NCBI RefSeq assembly: GCF_018881545.1
Contig: NZ_JACVQD010000001.1
Location: 834,039 to 898,038 of the forward strand
DNA length: 64,000 bases
Source of the DNA: Polynucleobacter alcilacus
GTDB lineage: Bacteria; Pseudomonadota; Gammaproteobacteria; Burkholderiales; Burkholderiaceae
Reading direction: 5' to 3'
This document shows, piece after piece, positions 10,174-19,110 of the stretch. Below the pieces are notes generated by a model, which was not told the origin of the DNA, made no database searches, and saw only the letters and a program-made list of their open reading frames with translations. Every line of letters begins with the position of its first letter. The stretch's first letter is position 1. A program made the position numbers and the translations under genes.

Positions 10174-10209
10174 CGTAGACGAATGACTATTTCTAGAAAT
10201 TCGCCTACG
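10174..10209 (-). promoter_or_regulatory. pufA-pufL intercistronic mRNA hairpin
   Basis: The arms 10174-10184 and 10199-10209 form an 11-bp stem (one G-U pair) with a 14-nt loop that itself contains TTCTAGAA. It sits 14 bp after the pufA stop. In Rhodobacter puf operons a stem-loop at this place protects the upstream antenna mRNA from 3' decay and sets the LH1 to reaction-centre ratio; I infer the same role here. Confidence 0.65.
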
Positions 10210-10223
10210 ATTTGCACATCTAG

Positions 10224-10400
10224 TTACTTCTTCGCTGCTGCAATTGCTGCTTTGTACTGCTCTTGACTCATTCCATCCAACCATTTGTACTGAGTAGTGC
10301 TCAATAAAATGAGATGAATCATGGCTGCCAAAGCAAAGAGAAAAACGCCCTGTGCAACCATCGCACGTAACGGGTCGTACAACTTCCAAATTCTCCACAT
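10224..10400 (-). CDS. pufA: LH1 antenna alpha polypeptide PufA
   Basis: 58 residues, starting [20 protein letters not shown] and ending AAIAAAKK. A single membrane span contains His29 (AAMIHLILL), the bacteriochlorophyll ligand, and Trp40 lies eleven residues later, as in core antenna alpha chains. The start ATG at 10400 is preceded by TAGGAG, whose TAG is the stop codon of the preceding 73-codon gene, so translation of the two is probably coupled. A stable hairpin follows the stop. The frame is too short to be obvious by length but the motif match is strong. Confidence 0.95.
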   Translation of the reverse strand: MWRIWKLYDPLRAMVAQGVFLFALAAMIHLILLSTTQYKWLDGMSQEQYKAAIAAAKK

Positions 10401-10410
10401 AATATTTCTC

Positions 10411-10632
10411 CTAATTTAAGTAAGACATAAAGCTGTAAACGCCTGACTCAACTGACTTGAAGAATGAACCTCCGTCAGCCTCTGAAAATAACCAACTTTT
10501 CTGGGAGGCAGGTAACACAACCAAAATGAGTGCTACTACAAAGATCACTGCATAACTAATTAAAAAAATAAACTTGAAGGACATGCTTTCCTGAAAGTCA
10601 TTTTTATTGATTAAATCTGTATTGGTCTTCAT
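10411..10632 (-). CDS. Unrecognised single-span membrane protein between pufB and pufA
   Basis: 73 residues: a polar N-terminus (1-16), a hydrophobic span at about 20-43 ([18 protein letters not shown]), then a 30-residue tail rich in Ser, Phe and Gly. It contains no histidine or cysteine, so it cannot bind bacteriochlorophyll as an ordinary LH1 chain does. AAAGGAG precedes the ATG at 10632, and the stop TAG is part of the pufA ribosome-binding site. It lies 49 bp after pufB and 10 bp before pufA, which are normally adjacent. I do not recognise the family. Candidate roles by analogy are an LH1 ring gap or linker protein (PufX or gamma-like) or an antenna assembly factor (PufQ-like). The expression signals are clear; the function is unknown. 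Confidence 0.8.
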   Translation of the reverse strand: MKTNTDLINKNDFQESMSFKFIFLISYAVIFVVALILVVLPASQKSWLFSEADGGSFFKSVESGVYSFMSYLN

Positions 10633-10681
10633 AAGAATTACTCCTTTTAGCTGAGCTATTTACTATGTACTTACTACTGCA

Positions 10682-10828
10682 TCAAAAGAACCATGGACGC
10701 CATGCCCATACAAGTATGTGCGCGACGACTGCGATAGCAACGAACCCTAAAAGACCTTGCACATAAAATGCATGGAATTCCTGAGCCTCTGCATCGGTAA
10801 GCCCAGATATAGATCTGTTTTCACTCAT
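10682..10828 (-). CDS. pufB: LH1 antenna beta polypeptide PufB
   Basis: 48 residues starting [19 protein letters not shown] and ending WAWRPWFF. The motif [14 protein letters not shown] gives the bacteriochlorophyll-ligating His37 and the conserved C-terminal RPW. AAGGAG lies 8 bp before the ATG at 10828. It is the first antenna gene after bchZ. The next gene on the transcript is not pufA but the 73-codon gene at 10411-10632. Confidence 0.95.
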   Translation of the reverse strand: MSENRSISGLTDAEAQEFHAFYVQGLLGFVAIAVVAHILVWAWRPWFF

Positions 10829-10955
10829 GATGACAACTCCTTGAAACTGACCTTACGGTCTTTTCTACATCACCCCTGTAGATTTGAGGACATGACCTGA
10901 AAAAGTCATATTGGTTTAACCCTTGATCAGGGCAATTTTTTTGTACAAGCTTCAT
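10821..10955 (-). CDS. Possible small ORF bridging bchZ and pufB
   Basis: A 44-codon frame starts with ATG overlapping the bchZ stop as ATGA, is preceded by GGAGAG, and ends in a TGA lying inside the first codons of pufB. This is the place where pufQ lies in Rhodobacter, but the product ([10 protein letters not shown]...SCHHE) is hydrophilic, has three cysteines and does not look like PufQ. A frame of this length could be open by chance. Otherwise the stretch is the pufB leader. Confidence 0.25.
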   Translation of the reverse strand: MKLVQKNCPDQGLNQYDFFRSCPQIYRGDVEKTVRSVSRSCHHE

Positions 10956-12409
10956 ACAACCTCTCCTGCTGTGATGGAGAAGGATGACTTCTGTACGCAA
11001 TCTACTGTGACTCTTTCAATATTTTGTTTACGAGCCTCAAGTTCCGCTTCATCTCGCATTCTTTTTGCGGCTGATATTTGGGTAAGTACAGGTTGATTAC
11101 TAATTAATTTATTCAGAAGTTCTTGCGCTTCTTGCTCCCAAGGCATTGTCTTAATAGAGCTTTGAACTCGGGCAGGTGTGCGATCAACCTTATCCATTTC
11201 TGTACCTAGCGGCAGAATATTAAAGAGTGCGTCAAATAGAGAGTTGCACACTTCTTGAATCAAATAGACAGAACCTGCATAGCCCATAAATGGAGTGCCA
11301 GTATGCCGACGAATAATTGCCCCAGGAAAAGAGGCGGGGATATAAGAAAAGCGGGCTCCGATCTCACTGCCATACATCCGTTCGTTATAACTACCGAACA
11401 TGACTAGTGGTGTTTTCTTCTGCACCAATTCTCGTATCTCTACATTATTTGTCTTATTGCCTGGGATTCTAGGAATGGCGAAATTGCAAGGAAGTCCCAT
11501 CTCCTCTTCCAAGAAATTTCTAATTCCTCGGGTATAAGTTTCATTGGCAACAATGGCAAAACTGGCTGTGCCAAAAAAATCTTGTGTAACTGAGCGCCAT
11601 AAATCCCAAATGGGCTTGAGCGTGGTATGTTTTTCTTTTTCAATAAAACTTTCCACATCAATCTCGCAGAGCTCTCCGAGCTTTCTCAAAAATGCTGTTG
11701 TGGATTGCATCCCGATTGGGGCTTGTAAATAGGGACGCTCTAATGTCTCGCATAGTAAACGCCCATACTCTCGATACATACACACATTGACATCAGCATC
11801 AGCTAACTTTGGAATATCAGCAAGGTGTGAACCAAGTGGAAATACCATATTGACTTCTGCGCCAATACCTTCGATTAACCGTCTAATTTCCGCTAAATCG
11901 CTATATAAATTAAAGCTGCCATATGAGGGGCCAATAATATTAACTCTGGGTTTTTCACCTGCGACCCGCTTACGCTCTGGAATTTTTTTAAGGCCATACT
12001 CAGTCCATAACCAATTCATTGCGCGGTTAGCACACTGCCACTGATCTTCGTCAATAGTTCTAGGTAGGAAGCGCTTAATTCCAGTGCCTTCTGGAGTCAC
12101 TCCACCACCAATCATTTCGGCAATAGATCCCGTCACTACCACTGCGGGTAAATCTGGATCCAATACCTTATGAGCACGCTTCATTGATTCTTCGGTGCCT
12201 TCTCTGCCTAACTGCTCCTCTGCTAAACCAGTAACTACGATAGGTAACTCATGAGGAGGTAAAGCATCTGTGTAATGCAATACTGAAGTGACTGGCAGAT
12301 TCTCGCAACCAACTGGACCGTCAATTACCACCTGTAAACCCTTCACAGCAGTAAAAACATAGACGGCACCCCAATAGCCGCCAGCGCGATCGTGATCTAG
12401 GACTAGCAT
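10952..12409 (-). CDS. bchZ: Chlorophyllide a reductase subunit BchZ
   Basis: 485 residues of the nitrogenase-like BchZ family ([20 protein letters not shown] at the N-terminus, [20 protein letters not shown] with the cluster cysteine). With BchX and BchY it reduces the C7-C8 double bond of chlorophyllide a on the way to bacteriochlorophyll. It begins with a TAATG overlap on bchY. The stop overlaps the ATG of a possible 44-codon frame that leads into pufB, so bch and puf genes are on one transcript. Confidence 0.95.
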   Translation of the reverse strand: MLVLDHDRAGGYWGAVYVFTAVKGLQVVIDGPVGCENLPVTSVLHYTDALPPHELPIVVTGLAEEQLGREGTEESMKRAHKVLDPDLPAVVVTGSIAEMIGGGVTPEGTGIKRFLPRTIDEDQWQCANRAMNWLWTEYGLKKIPERKRVAGEKPRVNIIGPSYGSFNLYSDLAEIRRLIEGIGAEVNMVFPLGSHLADIPKLADADVNVCMYREYGRLLCETLERPYLQAPIGMQSTTAFLRKLGELCEIDVESFIEKEKHTTLKPIWDLWRSVTQDFFGTASFAIVANETYTRGIRNFLEEEMGLPCNFAIPRIPGNKTNNVEIRELVQKKTPLVMFGSYNERMYGSEIGARFSYIPASFPGAIIRRHTGTPFMGYAGSVYLIQEVCNSLFDALFNILPLGTEMDKVDRTPARVQSSIKTMPWEQEAQELLNKLISNQPVLTQISAAKRMRDEAELEARKQNIERVTVDCVQKSSFSITAGEVV

Positions 12410-13932
12410 TAGCCCATCTCCTCAGCTTTTTGTTTTGCTCGCGCTTTTTCCATGCGACGCCTTACATCAGCTTTAAAATCAGGACGATCAACCGGCACCG
12501 ATTCCCAAACGCCTGTTGCATGATCTTTACCCACACCTTCAAAGAAAGAATTCATGGCATCAAAACGATCTTGATTTGCTAAGGCGGCATTGATCACTTG
12601 AGCTAAAGATCCAGCTCCAGCTGCTCCCATTAATGGTCGTGCTGAAATTAAGTTAGTGAAATATAAAGATGGGATAGCTAATTCTTTGGCTTTTTGAACC
12701 ACTGGCGTTGTACCAATCACTAAATCTGGCTCGAACTCCTTCATTGCTGCGAGATCTTGCTCAAGAGAAGCACGATACTGAACATGCACCCCATGTTGCT
12801 CAAGCCAATCTAAGTCGCTACTGCTCCAAATCGTCTTCGGACAAGCAGTGCCAACATAGCGTACATCTGCACCACTCTCCACCAATAAACGCGCCACTAG
12901 CAACTCTGAGCCCTCGTATCCGCTTAGAGTAATTCTTCCTTTGATCGGTTTTGCCTTTAGCGCTGCTTGAATCATCGGTAAAAATTTGGCTTTAGCATTA
13001 CCAATTTTTTCTGCGCTGACGCCGGAGGCTGCTCCAATGTTTTCTAGCCATTGAGCTGTACCCTCGTAACCAATCGGGGCTGAGCCCACAACCGTTCTTC
13101 CAGCACTTTCAAATTCACGAATACTCGCTGTATAAAAAGGATGTATTGCAGCAATTACCTTGGAATCCATTGCCTGATAGAGCTCGCGCCATTCTCTCGT
13201 AGGCACTACTGGACCTACTGCCAAATCCATTAGCTCAAGCATCATGCCGATACTGATTGGATCAACCGGGAACATCTCACCCAAGAGAGTAATAGTGGGT
13301 TTATCAGAGATTCCGTTGCGTGGCGCTGAAACCGGTCCACTCTCAATTTCTGTGCGGGCATAGCGCAACATGGCGCTTGCTAAAACATCTTTTGCTTCAG
13401 CATGGGTTGGAACACCAAAGCCAGGAACATCAATCCCAATAATGCGTACACCATTAATTTCTTTTGGCAGCAGCTGCAATGGAACACCGCTAGCTGTCGG
13501 TACACATAAATTGATGATCACGATAGCGTCATAAAGCTCTGGGTTTGCTTCTTTGTATACAGCGTCTCGAATATCTTCGAAGAGTTTCCCGGTAACCAAT
13601 GACTCTGAGTTAAATGGCACATAACCAACGCTGCGACGAGCACCATAAAAATGCGAGGTAAAAGTTAAACCGTAAACGCAACATGCAGAACCAGACAAGA
13701 TGGTCGCAGTGCGACGCATTCTCAAACCTACTCGCAGTGATCCAAATGCTGGGCACATGCTTTGTGGCTGATCATGTGGTCCCTTAGGATAGTCTTTGGC
13801 ATACTGCCCCAAAATCTCACTCTTATTGGCTAATTTAGCAGCCGCTAATAAATCTTCAGCTCCAGAATGACAGGAAATCCCAGACGTATTATTAGTCTGG
13901 TCTTGTATCGGAATGACTTTAGTAGATTTCAC
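12409..13932 (-). CDS. bchY: Chlorophyllide a reductase subunit BchY
   Basis: 507 residues, nitrogenase-like. The cysteine in [20 protein letters not shown], followed by [27 protein letters not shown] and [13 protein letters not shown], is characteristic of BchY, the NifD-like partner of BchZ. It contributes cysteines to the intersubunit iron-sulfur cluster. It sits between bchX and bchZ, with 14 bp to bchX and a 1-bp overlap with bchZ. Confidence 0.95.
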   Translation of the reverse strand: MKSTKVIPIQDQTNNTSGISCHSGAEDLLAAAKLANKSEILGQYAKDYPKGPHDQPQSMCPAFGSLRVGLRMRRTATILSGSACCVYGLTFTSHFYGARRSVGYVPFNSESLVTGKLFEDIRDAVYKEANPELYDAIVIINLCVPTASGVPLQLLPKEINGVRIIGIDVPGFGVPTHAEAKDVLASAMLRYARTEIESGPVSAPRNGISDKPTITLLGEMFPVDPISIGMMLELMDLAVGPVVPTREWRELYQAMDSKVIAAIHPFYTASIREFESAGRTVVGSAPIGYEGTAQWLENIGAASGVSAEKIGNAKAKFLPMIQAALKAKPIKGRITLSGYEGSELLVARLLVESGADVRYVGTACPKTIWSSSDLDWLEQHGVHVQYRASLEQDLAAMKEFEPDLVIGTTPVVQKAKELAIPSLYFTNLISARPLMGAAGAGSLAQVINAALANQDRFDAMNSFFEGVGKDHATGVWESVPVDRPDFKADVRRRMEKARAKQKAEEMG

Positions 13933-13946
13933 GTTGATCTCGATCT

Positions 13947-14954
13947 CTAAGCTTTGTCGTAAATCACTTCGAGAGTCGGTTTAATCACTTCATTTTTTCC
14001 AACCATGTCAAAAATCGTCGCAGGCTCGAGGACCACATCTCTACCTACTTGATTAGCCGCAAATAAACCTAGCAAATCATCCGGAGTCATGGGTTTTGGA
14101 CGAACAGGTGGGGCTGCTGCAACATTACTTGCTAATCCCTCAAAGAGAGGACCCCACTGAGAGTCTGGCTTACCAATGATTTCGTAGCTAGCACTCTTTC
14201 TGCGAATGTCATCATTTGCAGGGATAACAGATAGAACTGGAATGCCGACATTCTCAGCAAATGCGGTGGCCTCACCGGTGCCATCATCACGATTAATCAC
14301 CATGCCTGCTACACCAACATTACCGCCTAGCTTACGGAAGTATTCAACTGCTGAACAAACGTTGTTAGCAACGTATAAAGATTGCAGATCGTTACTTGCA
14401 ACCACGATCACTTTTTGGCACATATCTCTAGCAATAGGCAGACCAAATCCACCACAAACTACATCACCCAAGAAGTCTAGTAAGACGTAATCAAAACCCC
14501 AATCATGGAAGCCAAGTTTTTCTAAGGTTTCAAAGCCGTGAATAATTCCGCGACCGCCACAACCCCGCCCGACCTCTGGTCCTCCAAGCTCCATGGCATA
14601 AACCCCATCACGCTTGAAGCAAACATCTCCAATCTTGACCTCTTCACCTGCTAATTTCTTTTTGGATGAAGTCTCAATGATGGTTGGACATGCTTTTCCA
14701 CCAAATAACAATGAAGTGGTATCGCTTTTAGGGTCACAACCGATTAGCAATACTTTTTTGCCCTGTTGGGCCATCATGTATGACAAGTTGGCTAGAGTAA
14801 AACTCTTGCCAATCCCACCCTTACCGTAGATCGCAATGATCTGGGTCTCTTTTTTGATTTCTCCTGTATGAACTTTATCTGGTTCAATAGCAGCCTCTTT
14901 TTTCAATTGTGCAAATTGAATCGTGATTTCTTTTGGGACATTTGGCGCGTTCAT
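13947..14954 (-). CDS. bchX: Chlorophyllide a reductase iron protein BchX
   Basis: 335 residues from the ATG at 14954. The P-loop GKGGIGKS is at 44-51, and cysteines 132 (GRGCGGRG) and 167 (DVVCGGFG) are the expected ligands of the bridging 4Fe-4S cluster of NifH-like proteins. It passes electrons to BchY-BchZ using ATP. I chose 14954 instead of an ATG 15 bp upstream because GGAGAG is well spaced from it and it overlaps the bchC stop as ATGA. Confidence 0.95.
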   Translation of the reverse strand: MNAPNVPKEITIQFAQLKKEAAIEPDKVHTGEIKKETQIIAIYGKGGIGKSFTLANLSYMMAQQGKKVLLIGCDPKSDTTSLLFGGKACPTIIETSSKKKLAGEEVKIGDVCFKRDGVYAMELGGPEVGRGCGGRGIIHGFETLEKLGFHDWGFDYVLLDFLGDVVCGGFGLPIARDMCQKVIVVASNDLQSLYVANNVCSAVEYFRKLGGNVGVAGMVINRDDGTGEATAFAENVGIPVLSVIPANDDIRRKSASYEIIGKPDSQWGPLFEGLASNVAAAPPVRPKPMTPDDLLGLFAANQVGRDVVLEPATIFDMVGKNEVIKPTLEVIYDKA

Positions 14955-15901
14955 AATGCTTCTCTCCAATCAACAACCATTTTGAGACAGCTAGGATCTT
15001 CAAATGCAGTGCGATACACTTCATCGATTGAAGATGGCTTGCGATGATGGGTAATCAAGCCACTAAGGCTTAATTTTCCGTTTGCAATGAGTTGCTTTAC
15101 ATCCATTAAATCCTGAGGGGCCCACTGCGCAGCAATTCGGAATTTGGCTTCCTTCATAAATGCCTTAGGGAAATTAAACTGAATATCTTTGTCGTAAAAA
15201 CCAGCGAGAGCAATCTCGCCACCAAACTGCAGTTGGCTAATTAATTTATTCAATACGCTGACTTGTCCACTGGCATCACAAATATTTTTATATTTGTTTT
15301 CTTGATCATCGCAAGGGTGAAGAACGGTATAGCCTTCTGCGCCACTCATACGGTCTGCATCAATTTCCCAAACTACAGGCTGATGGCCTAATAGCACAGC
15401 AATCCTGGCAATCAGTCTTCCCAAGACTCCATGCCCAACGATTAAATCTGGCTGCAATGCTTTTTTACCTTGAGTAACATGGTAGGCAGTAGCAGCAAGC
15501 GCTAGCAATACACCCTCTTCACCGATTCCTTCGGGAAGCGAAACTGCTCTATCACTCGGCACCACCACATGAGATGCGGCTCCACCGAACAGACCCTTCA
15601 CATCTCCAAAACATTTTGCGCCAGGCACAAATACTCTTTGATGAAGATCTAGTTTGGAATTTTTTCCAACTCGAGTGACTCTTCCAACGGATTCATATCC
15701 AGGCACTAATGGGTAGCCCATACCTGGAAAATCTGGCATCGTTCCATTCCAAAGTAACTTTTCAGTTCCTGTGCTGATGCCACTCCATTCAATTTGGATA
15801 ACAACATCTGAATCTTTAGGCTCATCTAACAAAAGACGCTTGAGCCTGAGTTCCCTGGGGCTCTCAAGCAAAACGGCTGTTGAATGGAGTTGACTTAACA
15901 T
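14951..15901 (-). CDS. bchC: Bacteriochlorophyllide a dehydrogenase BchC
   Basis: 316 residues, a medium-chain alcohol-dehydrogenase relative (GISTGTEKLLWNGTMPDFPG, VPGYESVGRV, then a nucleotide fold around VGHGVLGRLIARI). It oxidises the 3-hydroxyethyl group to acetyl late in bacteriochlorophyll a synthesis. A perfect PpsR-type site lies 27 bp upstream of its start, so this is probably the first gene of a regulated bchCXYZ-puf unit, with read-through possible from crtF. Confidence 0.94.
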   Translation of the reverse strand: MLSQLHSTAVLLESPRELRLKRLLLDEPKDSDVVIQIEWSGISTGTEKLLWNGTMPDFPGMGYPLVPGYESVGRVTRVGKNSKLDLHQRVFVPGAKCFGDVKGLFGGAASHVVVPSDRAVSLPEGIGEEGVLLALAATAYHVTQGKKALQPDLIVGHGVLGRLIARIAVLLGHQPVVWEIDADRMSGAEGYTVLHPCDDQENKYKNICDASGQVSVLNKLISQLQFGGEIALAGFYDKDIQFNFPKAFMKEAKFRIAAQWAPQDLMDVKQLIANGKLSLSGLITHHRKPSSIDEVYRTAFEDPSCLKMVVDWREAL

Positions 15902-15927
15902 ATGTATATTTTTCTTTACTTTCTATA

Positions 15928-15945
15928 TGTAAACTAATTTATACA
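15928..15945 (-). promoter_or_regulatory. PpsR-type operator upstream of bchC
   Basis: TGT (15928-15930), 12 bp, ACA (15943-15945), the exact consensus of PpsR/CrtJ. It ends 27 bp before the bchC ATG. The spacer is AT-rich. Identity of the binding protein is inferred from ppsR at the left end of the window. Confidence 0.75.
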
Positions 15946-15970
15946 CTTATAGAGCTGTAGTCATTAGTAA

Positions 15971-15981
15971 TTACCCTGATT
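15971..15981. promoter_or_regulatory. Shared 11-mer TTACCCTGATT near the bchC operator
   Basis: The 11-mer lies 25 bp beyond the PpsR-type site on the side away from bchC and within an imperfect stem (ATTAGTAA 15963-15970 with TTACTAAT 15985-15992). The same 11-mer recurs next to the crtE-bchO operator at 18198-18208. A second regulator site is possible; this is inference. Confidence 0.35.
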
Positions 15982-17144
15982 TATTTACTAATTAGTAAAA
16001 CTTGGGCATTAATTGGCATGCTGCAGGGCAGCACTTCTACACCCTTAAACCCGGCATGCACGGCTAAATGACTGATTTCTTGAATAGTTCTGGGTCTACC
16101 CCTGCCCATAGCCAGCAAATAAAACCCAAAATAAGCATGCCCCATCGCAGGATGGTCGGGAGTATCGGCCATAGGCTCTGCCACTAATAGCTTGCCACCA
16201 GCAGGCAATGCTTCAAATATTGACTTTAATAAAATGTTGACGCGTTCATCGTCGTGGTCAAAGATCACCCGAATTAGTGTGATGAGATCTGCTCCACTTG
16301 GCAGCGGATCCTGGAAAAAATCCCCCCCATGCACTTCAATATCTTGATGGTCTGGAGTCAGGGCAAAACTATCTTTGGCAAGGTTAGCAACACCTGGCAA
16401 ATCAAATAGTTTTCTTTTGAGTTGCGGCGTATTTAAGAAAACGCGCTTTAAAAAAGTACCTTGTCCTCCACCAACATCCAATAAACATTCATGCTGAGAA
16501 AAATCATAAGCATCTACTACTTGGTCTGCCACTAAAGGCAAAGAGGCTGACATCAAGTCAGAATAATTTTTGACGCGCTCTTTATCTTTCAACGCATCTT
16601 GATCTTGTTGATCAGGAGAAACGTAGGGCCAAAATTTTTCCATCTGCTTGATTTCAACATCACCCGATAGAAGACGTAATGGATCGCGTAGATCATCATA
16701 TAAAACAGTATGGTGCTCAATCATGGAAGACAGGGCAGTATTACCAACCATTGGCGCGCCTAATGTCCCTAGGCCATACTTCTTGTTAGAGCGCATCTCC
16801 AAAAGATGAATAGAAACTGCTGCATCTAATAATTTTTTTAAAGGAGTAGCGTCAAGACTGCAAAATCTTTTAATCTCATCCAAACTTAAAGGGCCATCCT
16901 TTAATAAATTAAATAGATTTAAGCGTACGCATGACAGCAGTATTTGGGTATAAACAAATCCAGCCATGACATCAAATAATTGATTGGCCCTTTTCTTGGC
17001 AATATTTTTTAGAAAAGGAATTTTGGCCACTCGATTCTGAAAACGACTATCTGCAATCAACCGATCTTTGAAGATGCAAAGCCTGTCCCAAAGACCATAC
17101 TCATGTTGACTATGCTCAATCGATAAGGACTGTATTTGTGCCAT
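15981..17144 (-). CDS. crtF: Hydroxyneurosporene O-methyltransferase CrtF
   Basis: 387 residues, an O-methyltransferase with an N-terminal dimerisation/winged-helix region and a SAM-binding motif LLDVGGGQGT at 221-230, then GDFFQDPLPSGAD and a D-H-D segment (FDHDDERV). It methylates the C1 hydroxyl of hydroxylated carotenoids after CrtC. It follows crtE with a 35-bp gap made of imperfect CAGCA-like repeats, and precedes bchC with an intervening regulatory region. Confidence 0.93.
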   Translation of the reverse strand: MAQIQSLSIEHSQHEYGLWDRLCIFKDRLIADSRFQNRVAKIPFLKNIAKKRANQLFDVMAGFVYTQILLSCVRLNLFNLLKDGPLSLDEIKRFCSLDATPLKKLLDAAVSIHLLEMRSNKKYGLGTLGAPMVGNTALSSMIEHHTVLYDDLRDPLRLLSGDVEIKQMEKFWPYVSPDQQDQDALKDKERVKNYSDLMSASLPLVADQVVDAYDFSQHECLLDVGGGQGTFLKRVFLNTPQLKRKLFDLPGVANLAKDSFALTPDHQDIEVHGGDFFQDPLPSGADLITLIRVIFDHDDERVNILLKSIFEALPAGGKLLVAEPMADTPDHPAMGHAYFGFYLLAMGRGRPRTIQEISHLAVHAGFKGVEVLPCSMPINAQVLLISK

Positions 17145-17179
17145 GACTCTGCTGAAGTTGCTGAGGTTGCTTAAGCTGC

Positions 17180-18085
17180 TTATGCTGCTTGTCTTTGAGT
17201 AGCAATGGCCAACTGTCTCTCGCCACGCTCAAACCAGGACGAAGGCAGTAGTCTCTCAGCTTCAAACGCAACTAACTTTTTGAGATATCCATCTCCCGGG
17301 CAGTTTGGAATTGAAGCAATTGCTTTACCTACCAAAAGATCAAAATGCTCTACAGCACCATTAAGGCCAAGCTCTCTTGCTGAACTAGGGCGTTGATGCT
17401 CCTCATCTTGACCGGAAGGTTTACCAAGAAACTGGGAATCGCCTAATACATCACGAATATCATCTGCAACTTGATATGCCTCTCCCAACCATTCACCCAA
17501 ACCTTTCCAAGTCTCTGCATCGGATCCAGCTGCTTGAGCACCGGCTGCTGTCGCTGCAGAAAAGAGTGCACCCGTCTTTGCCCTTTGATAATCACTTAAA
17601 GATGCTTGAGGCTCACACTCCCAAGCTTGACCAGCGATAATTCCATATGGAGCGCCAACCCCTTGCGAAACTGTTTTAATAATCGGTGCTAGTCTTTGTG
17701 CTGATCGCCTAGATCCACAGGCAATCGTTTGATAGGCCATAACGATCAGCGCATCACCTGCCAACACAGCTAATCGCTCTCCATATTCTTTATGGACTGA
17801 AGTTTGACCACGTCGCATATCTGCGTTATCAAAGCAAGGCAAATCATCATGCACTAGAGATGCGCAATGAATCATCTCAATTGCAATGGCGCTTGCCATC
17901 GATAATTGTGGGTCATCATTTCCGCAGGCATGAGCTACCGCCAAGGTTAGTTGCGGTCTAATCCGAGCGCCGCCTGGAAAAACTGCATGTCTGATAGCCT
18001 TACTTAATAAAGCTGGGCCCTTAGCAGACTCGTTCGACCTCAAAGTGTGTTCAAGTGCTCTTTCCAAATGCTTGATTGGTGACAT
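17180..18085 (-). CDS. crtE: Geranylgeranyl diphosphate synthase CrtE
   Basis: 301 residues of the trans-prenyl synthase family. The first Asp-rich motif is DDLPCFD at 80-86 and the second DDIRD at 208-212; the chain also contains GGKR-like PGGARIRPQ. It makes the C20 precursor for phytoene and possibly for the chlorophyll esterifying alcohol. It is the first gene of the leftward crtE-crtF unit. A PpsR-type site in the 140-bp divergent region with bchO is placed to control both directions. Confidence 0.93.
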   Translation of the reverse strand: MSPIKHLERALEHTLRSNESAKGPALLSKAIRHAVFPGGARIRPQLTLAVAHACGNDDPQLSMASAIAIEMIHCASLVHDDLPCFDNADMRRGQTSVHKEYGERLAVLAGDALIVMAYQTIACGSRRSAQRLAPIIKTVSQGVGAPYGIIAGQAWECEPQASLSDYQRAKTGALFSAATAAGAQAAGSDAETWKGLGEWLGEAYQVADDIRDVLGDSQFLGKPSGQDEEHQRPSSARELGLNGAVEHFDLLVGKAIASIPNCPGDGYLKKLVAFEAERLLPSSWFERGERQLAIATQRQAA

Positions 18086-18144
18086 GACTTTTGCCCCTTA
18101 AAAAGAATTCAATTTCTTTGTCTAATTTAAAATACAATTTACTA

Positions 18145-18162
18145 TGTAAAAAAATATAGACA
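18145..18162. promoter_or_regulatory. PpsR-type operator between crtE and bchO
   Basis: TGT (18145-18147), 12 bp, ACA (18160-18162), an exact match to the PpsR/CrtJ consensus, centred in the divergent crtE/bchO region. It lies 59 bp from the crtE start and 63 bp from the bchO start. Confidence 0.75.
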
Positions 18163-18197
18163 CTATTCGAGTCGATGTCAAACCAAAATATAAGGGT

Positions 18198-18208
18198 TTA
18201 CCCTGATT
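18198..18208. promoter_or_regulatory. Second copy of the 11-mer TTACCCTGATT
   Basis: It lies 35 bp from the crtE/bchO PpsR-type site, against 25 bp for the copy near bchC, so the two differ by about one helical turn. Here it also forms AGGGT-TT-ACCCT with the preceding bases. Its meaning is unknown. Confidence 0.35.
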
Positions 18209-18225
18209 AAGCGTATTTTTAAAAG

Positions 18226-19110
18226 ATGATTAATAGCATTCCGCAAGACTGGCCCAATCGATCTTTCAGTCGCAGTATTCAAACGGGAGATTTATCTTGG
18301 CATGTTCAAGTTGCCGGCACTTCCCCTATTCATGTGCTCCTTTTACACGGCACTGGTTCTTCTGCGCATACCTGGGGAAATCTATTTGCAGAGTTAGCTA
18401 AAAAATACACTGTGATTGCACCAGATCTACCGGGTCATGGGTTTACCAAAAACCGCGGGGGGAAAAATCTTAATTTAGATGCATTAGCCGATAAGCTCTC
18501 AGAACTGCGAGAAGCTCTCAATATTGAATATTTTGACCACATCATTGGTCACTCAGCAGGCGCTACCCTTGCTTTAAGTTACACACTGAAAAATAAACAA
18601 GCAAAAACAATCGTTGGTCTTAACCCCTCCCTCATCAGCTTGCCGAGTTTTTACAATAAATTTGTTGCCCCATTTTTAAATCCTATAGTGACATCATCAT
18701 TTTTTACTGCGGTACTGACTGATCTTTTGCCACACACTAGGATGATTGATAACCTCATTGATTCAACCAATACCAAACTCGATTCCGATAAGCGGGCTAG
18801 ATATAAAACCTTATTTAAAAATGCGGATCATCTCAATGGATCTGTAAGTTTTATGGCAGGGACAGATATACCAAGCCTTCTAGAGCAGTGCAATCAGATC
18901 AGATCCTCACTCACCTTTGTTCTGACTGAGGATGATGGTTGGATCCCAGCTCAAGCACTTCGCAAGGTGATTCATCAATATTTCAATCAAGCAAATCTTA
19001 TTGAAATACAAGGAGGTCATATGTTTCATGAAGCGAATGAAAAACTTGCCCTTGAATTCATTAAGGAAGCATTCAGTAAGGGAGGAGAGAGCCATGTCTC
19101 TACTAGTTAG
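18226..19110 (+). CDS. bchO: Magnesium chelatase accessory alpha/beta hydrolase BchO
   Basis: 294 residues, alpha/beta-hydrolase fold. LLLHGTGSSAHTWGN gives the oxyanion region, and GHSAG at 108-112 the nucleophile elbow (Ser110); GGHMFHE near the end supplies the catalytic His. BchO proteins are found with bchD and bchI and are annotated as putative magnesium-chelatase accessory proteins; the reaction is not established. It is divergent from crtE, convergent with bchD-bchI, and overlaps a 40-codon gene at its 3' end. Confidence 0.88.
   Translation: MINSIPQDWPNRSFSRSIQTGDLSWHVQVAGTSPIHVLLLHGTGSSAHTWGNLFAELAKKYTVIAPDLPGHGFTKNRGGKNLNLDALADKLSELREALNIEYFDHIIGHSAGATLALSYTLKNKQAKTIVGLNPSLISLPSFYNKFVAPFLNPIVTSSFFTAVLTDLLPHTRMIDNLIDSTNTKLDSDKRARYKTLFKNADHLNGSVSFMAGTDIPSLLEQCNQIRSSLTFVLTEDDGWIPAQALRKVIHQYFNQANLIEIQGGHMFHEANEKLALEFIKEAFSKGGESHVSTS

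Noticed and set aside
10165..10398. 77-codon frame ([12 protein letters not shown]...) on the minus strand
   Set aside because: It is an out-of-frame reading of pufA (10224-10400) and the following hairpin; pufA has the antenna motif and ribosome site.
10877..10892. TGT-N10-ACA upstream of pufB as a PpsR site
   Set aside because: The spacer is 10 bp, not 12, and the match is otherwise no better than chance.
17145..17185. CAGCA-like repeats between crtE and crtF as a functional element
   Set aside because: The repeat is imperfect and short and overlaps the end of crtE; slippage of simple sequence explains it.
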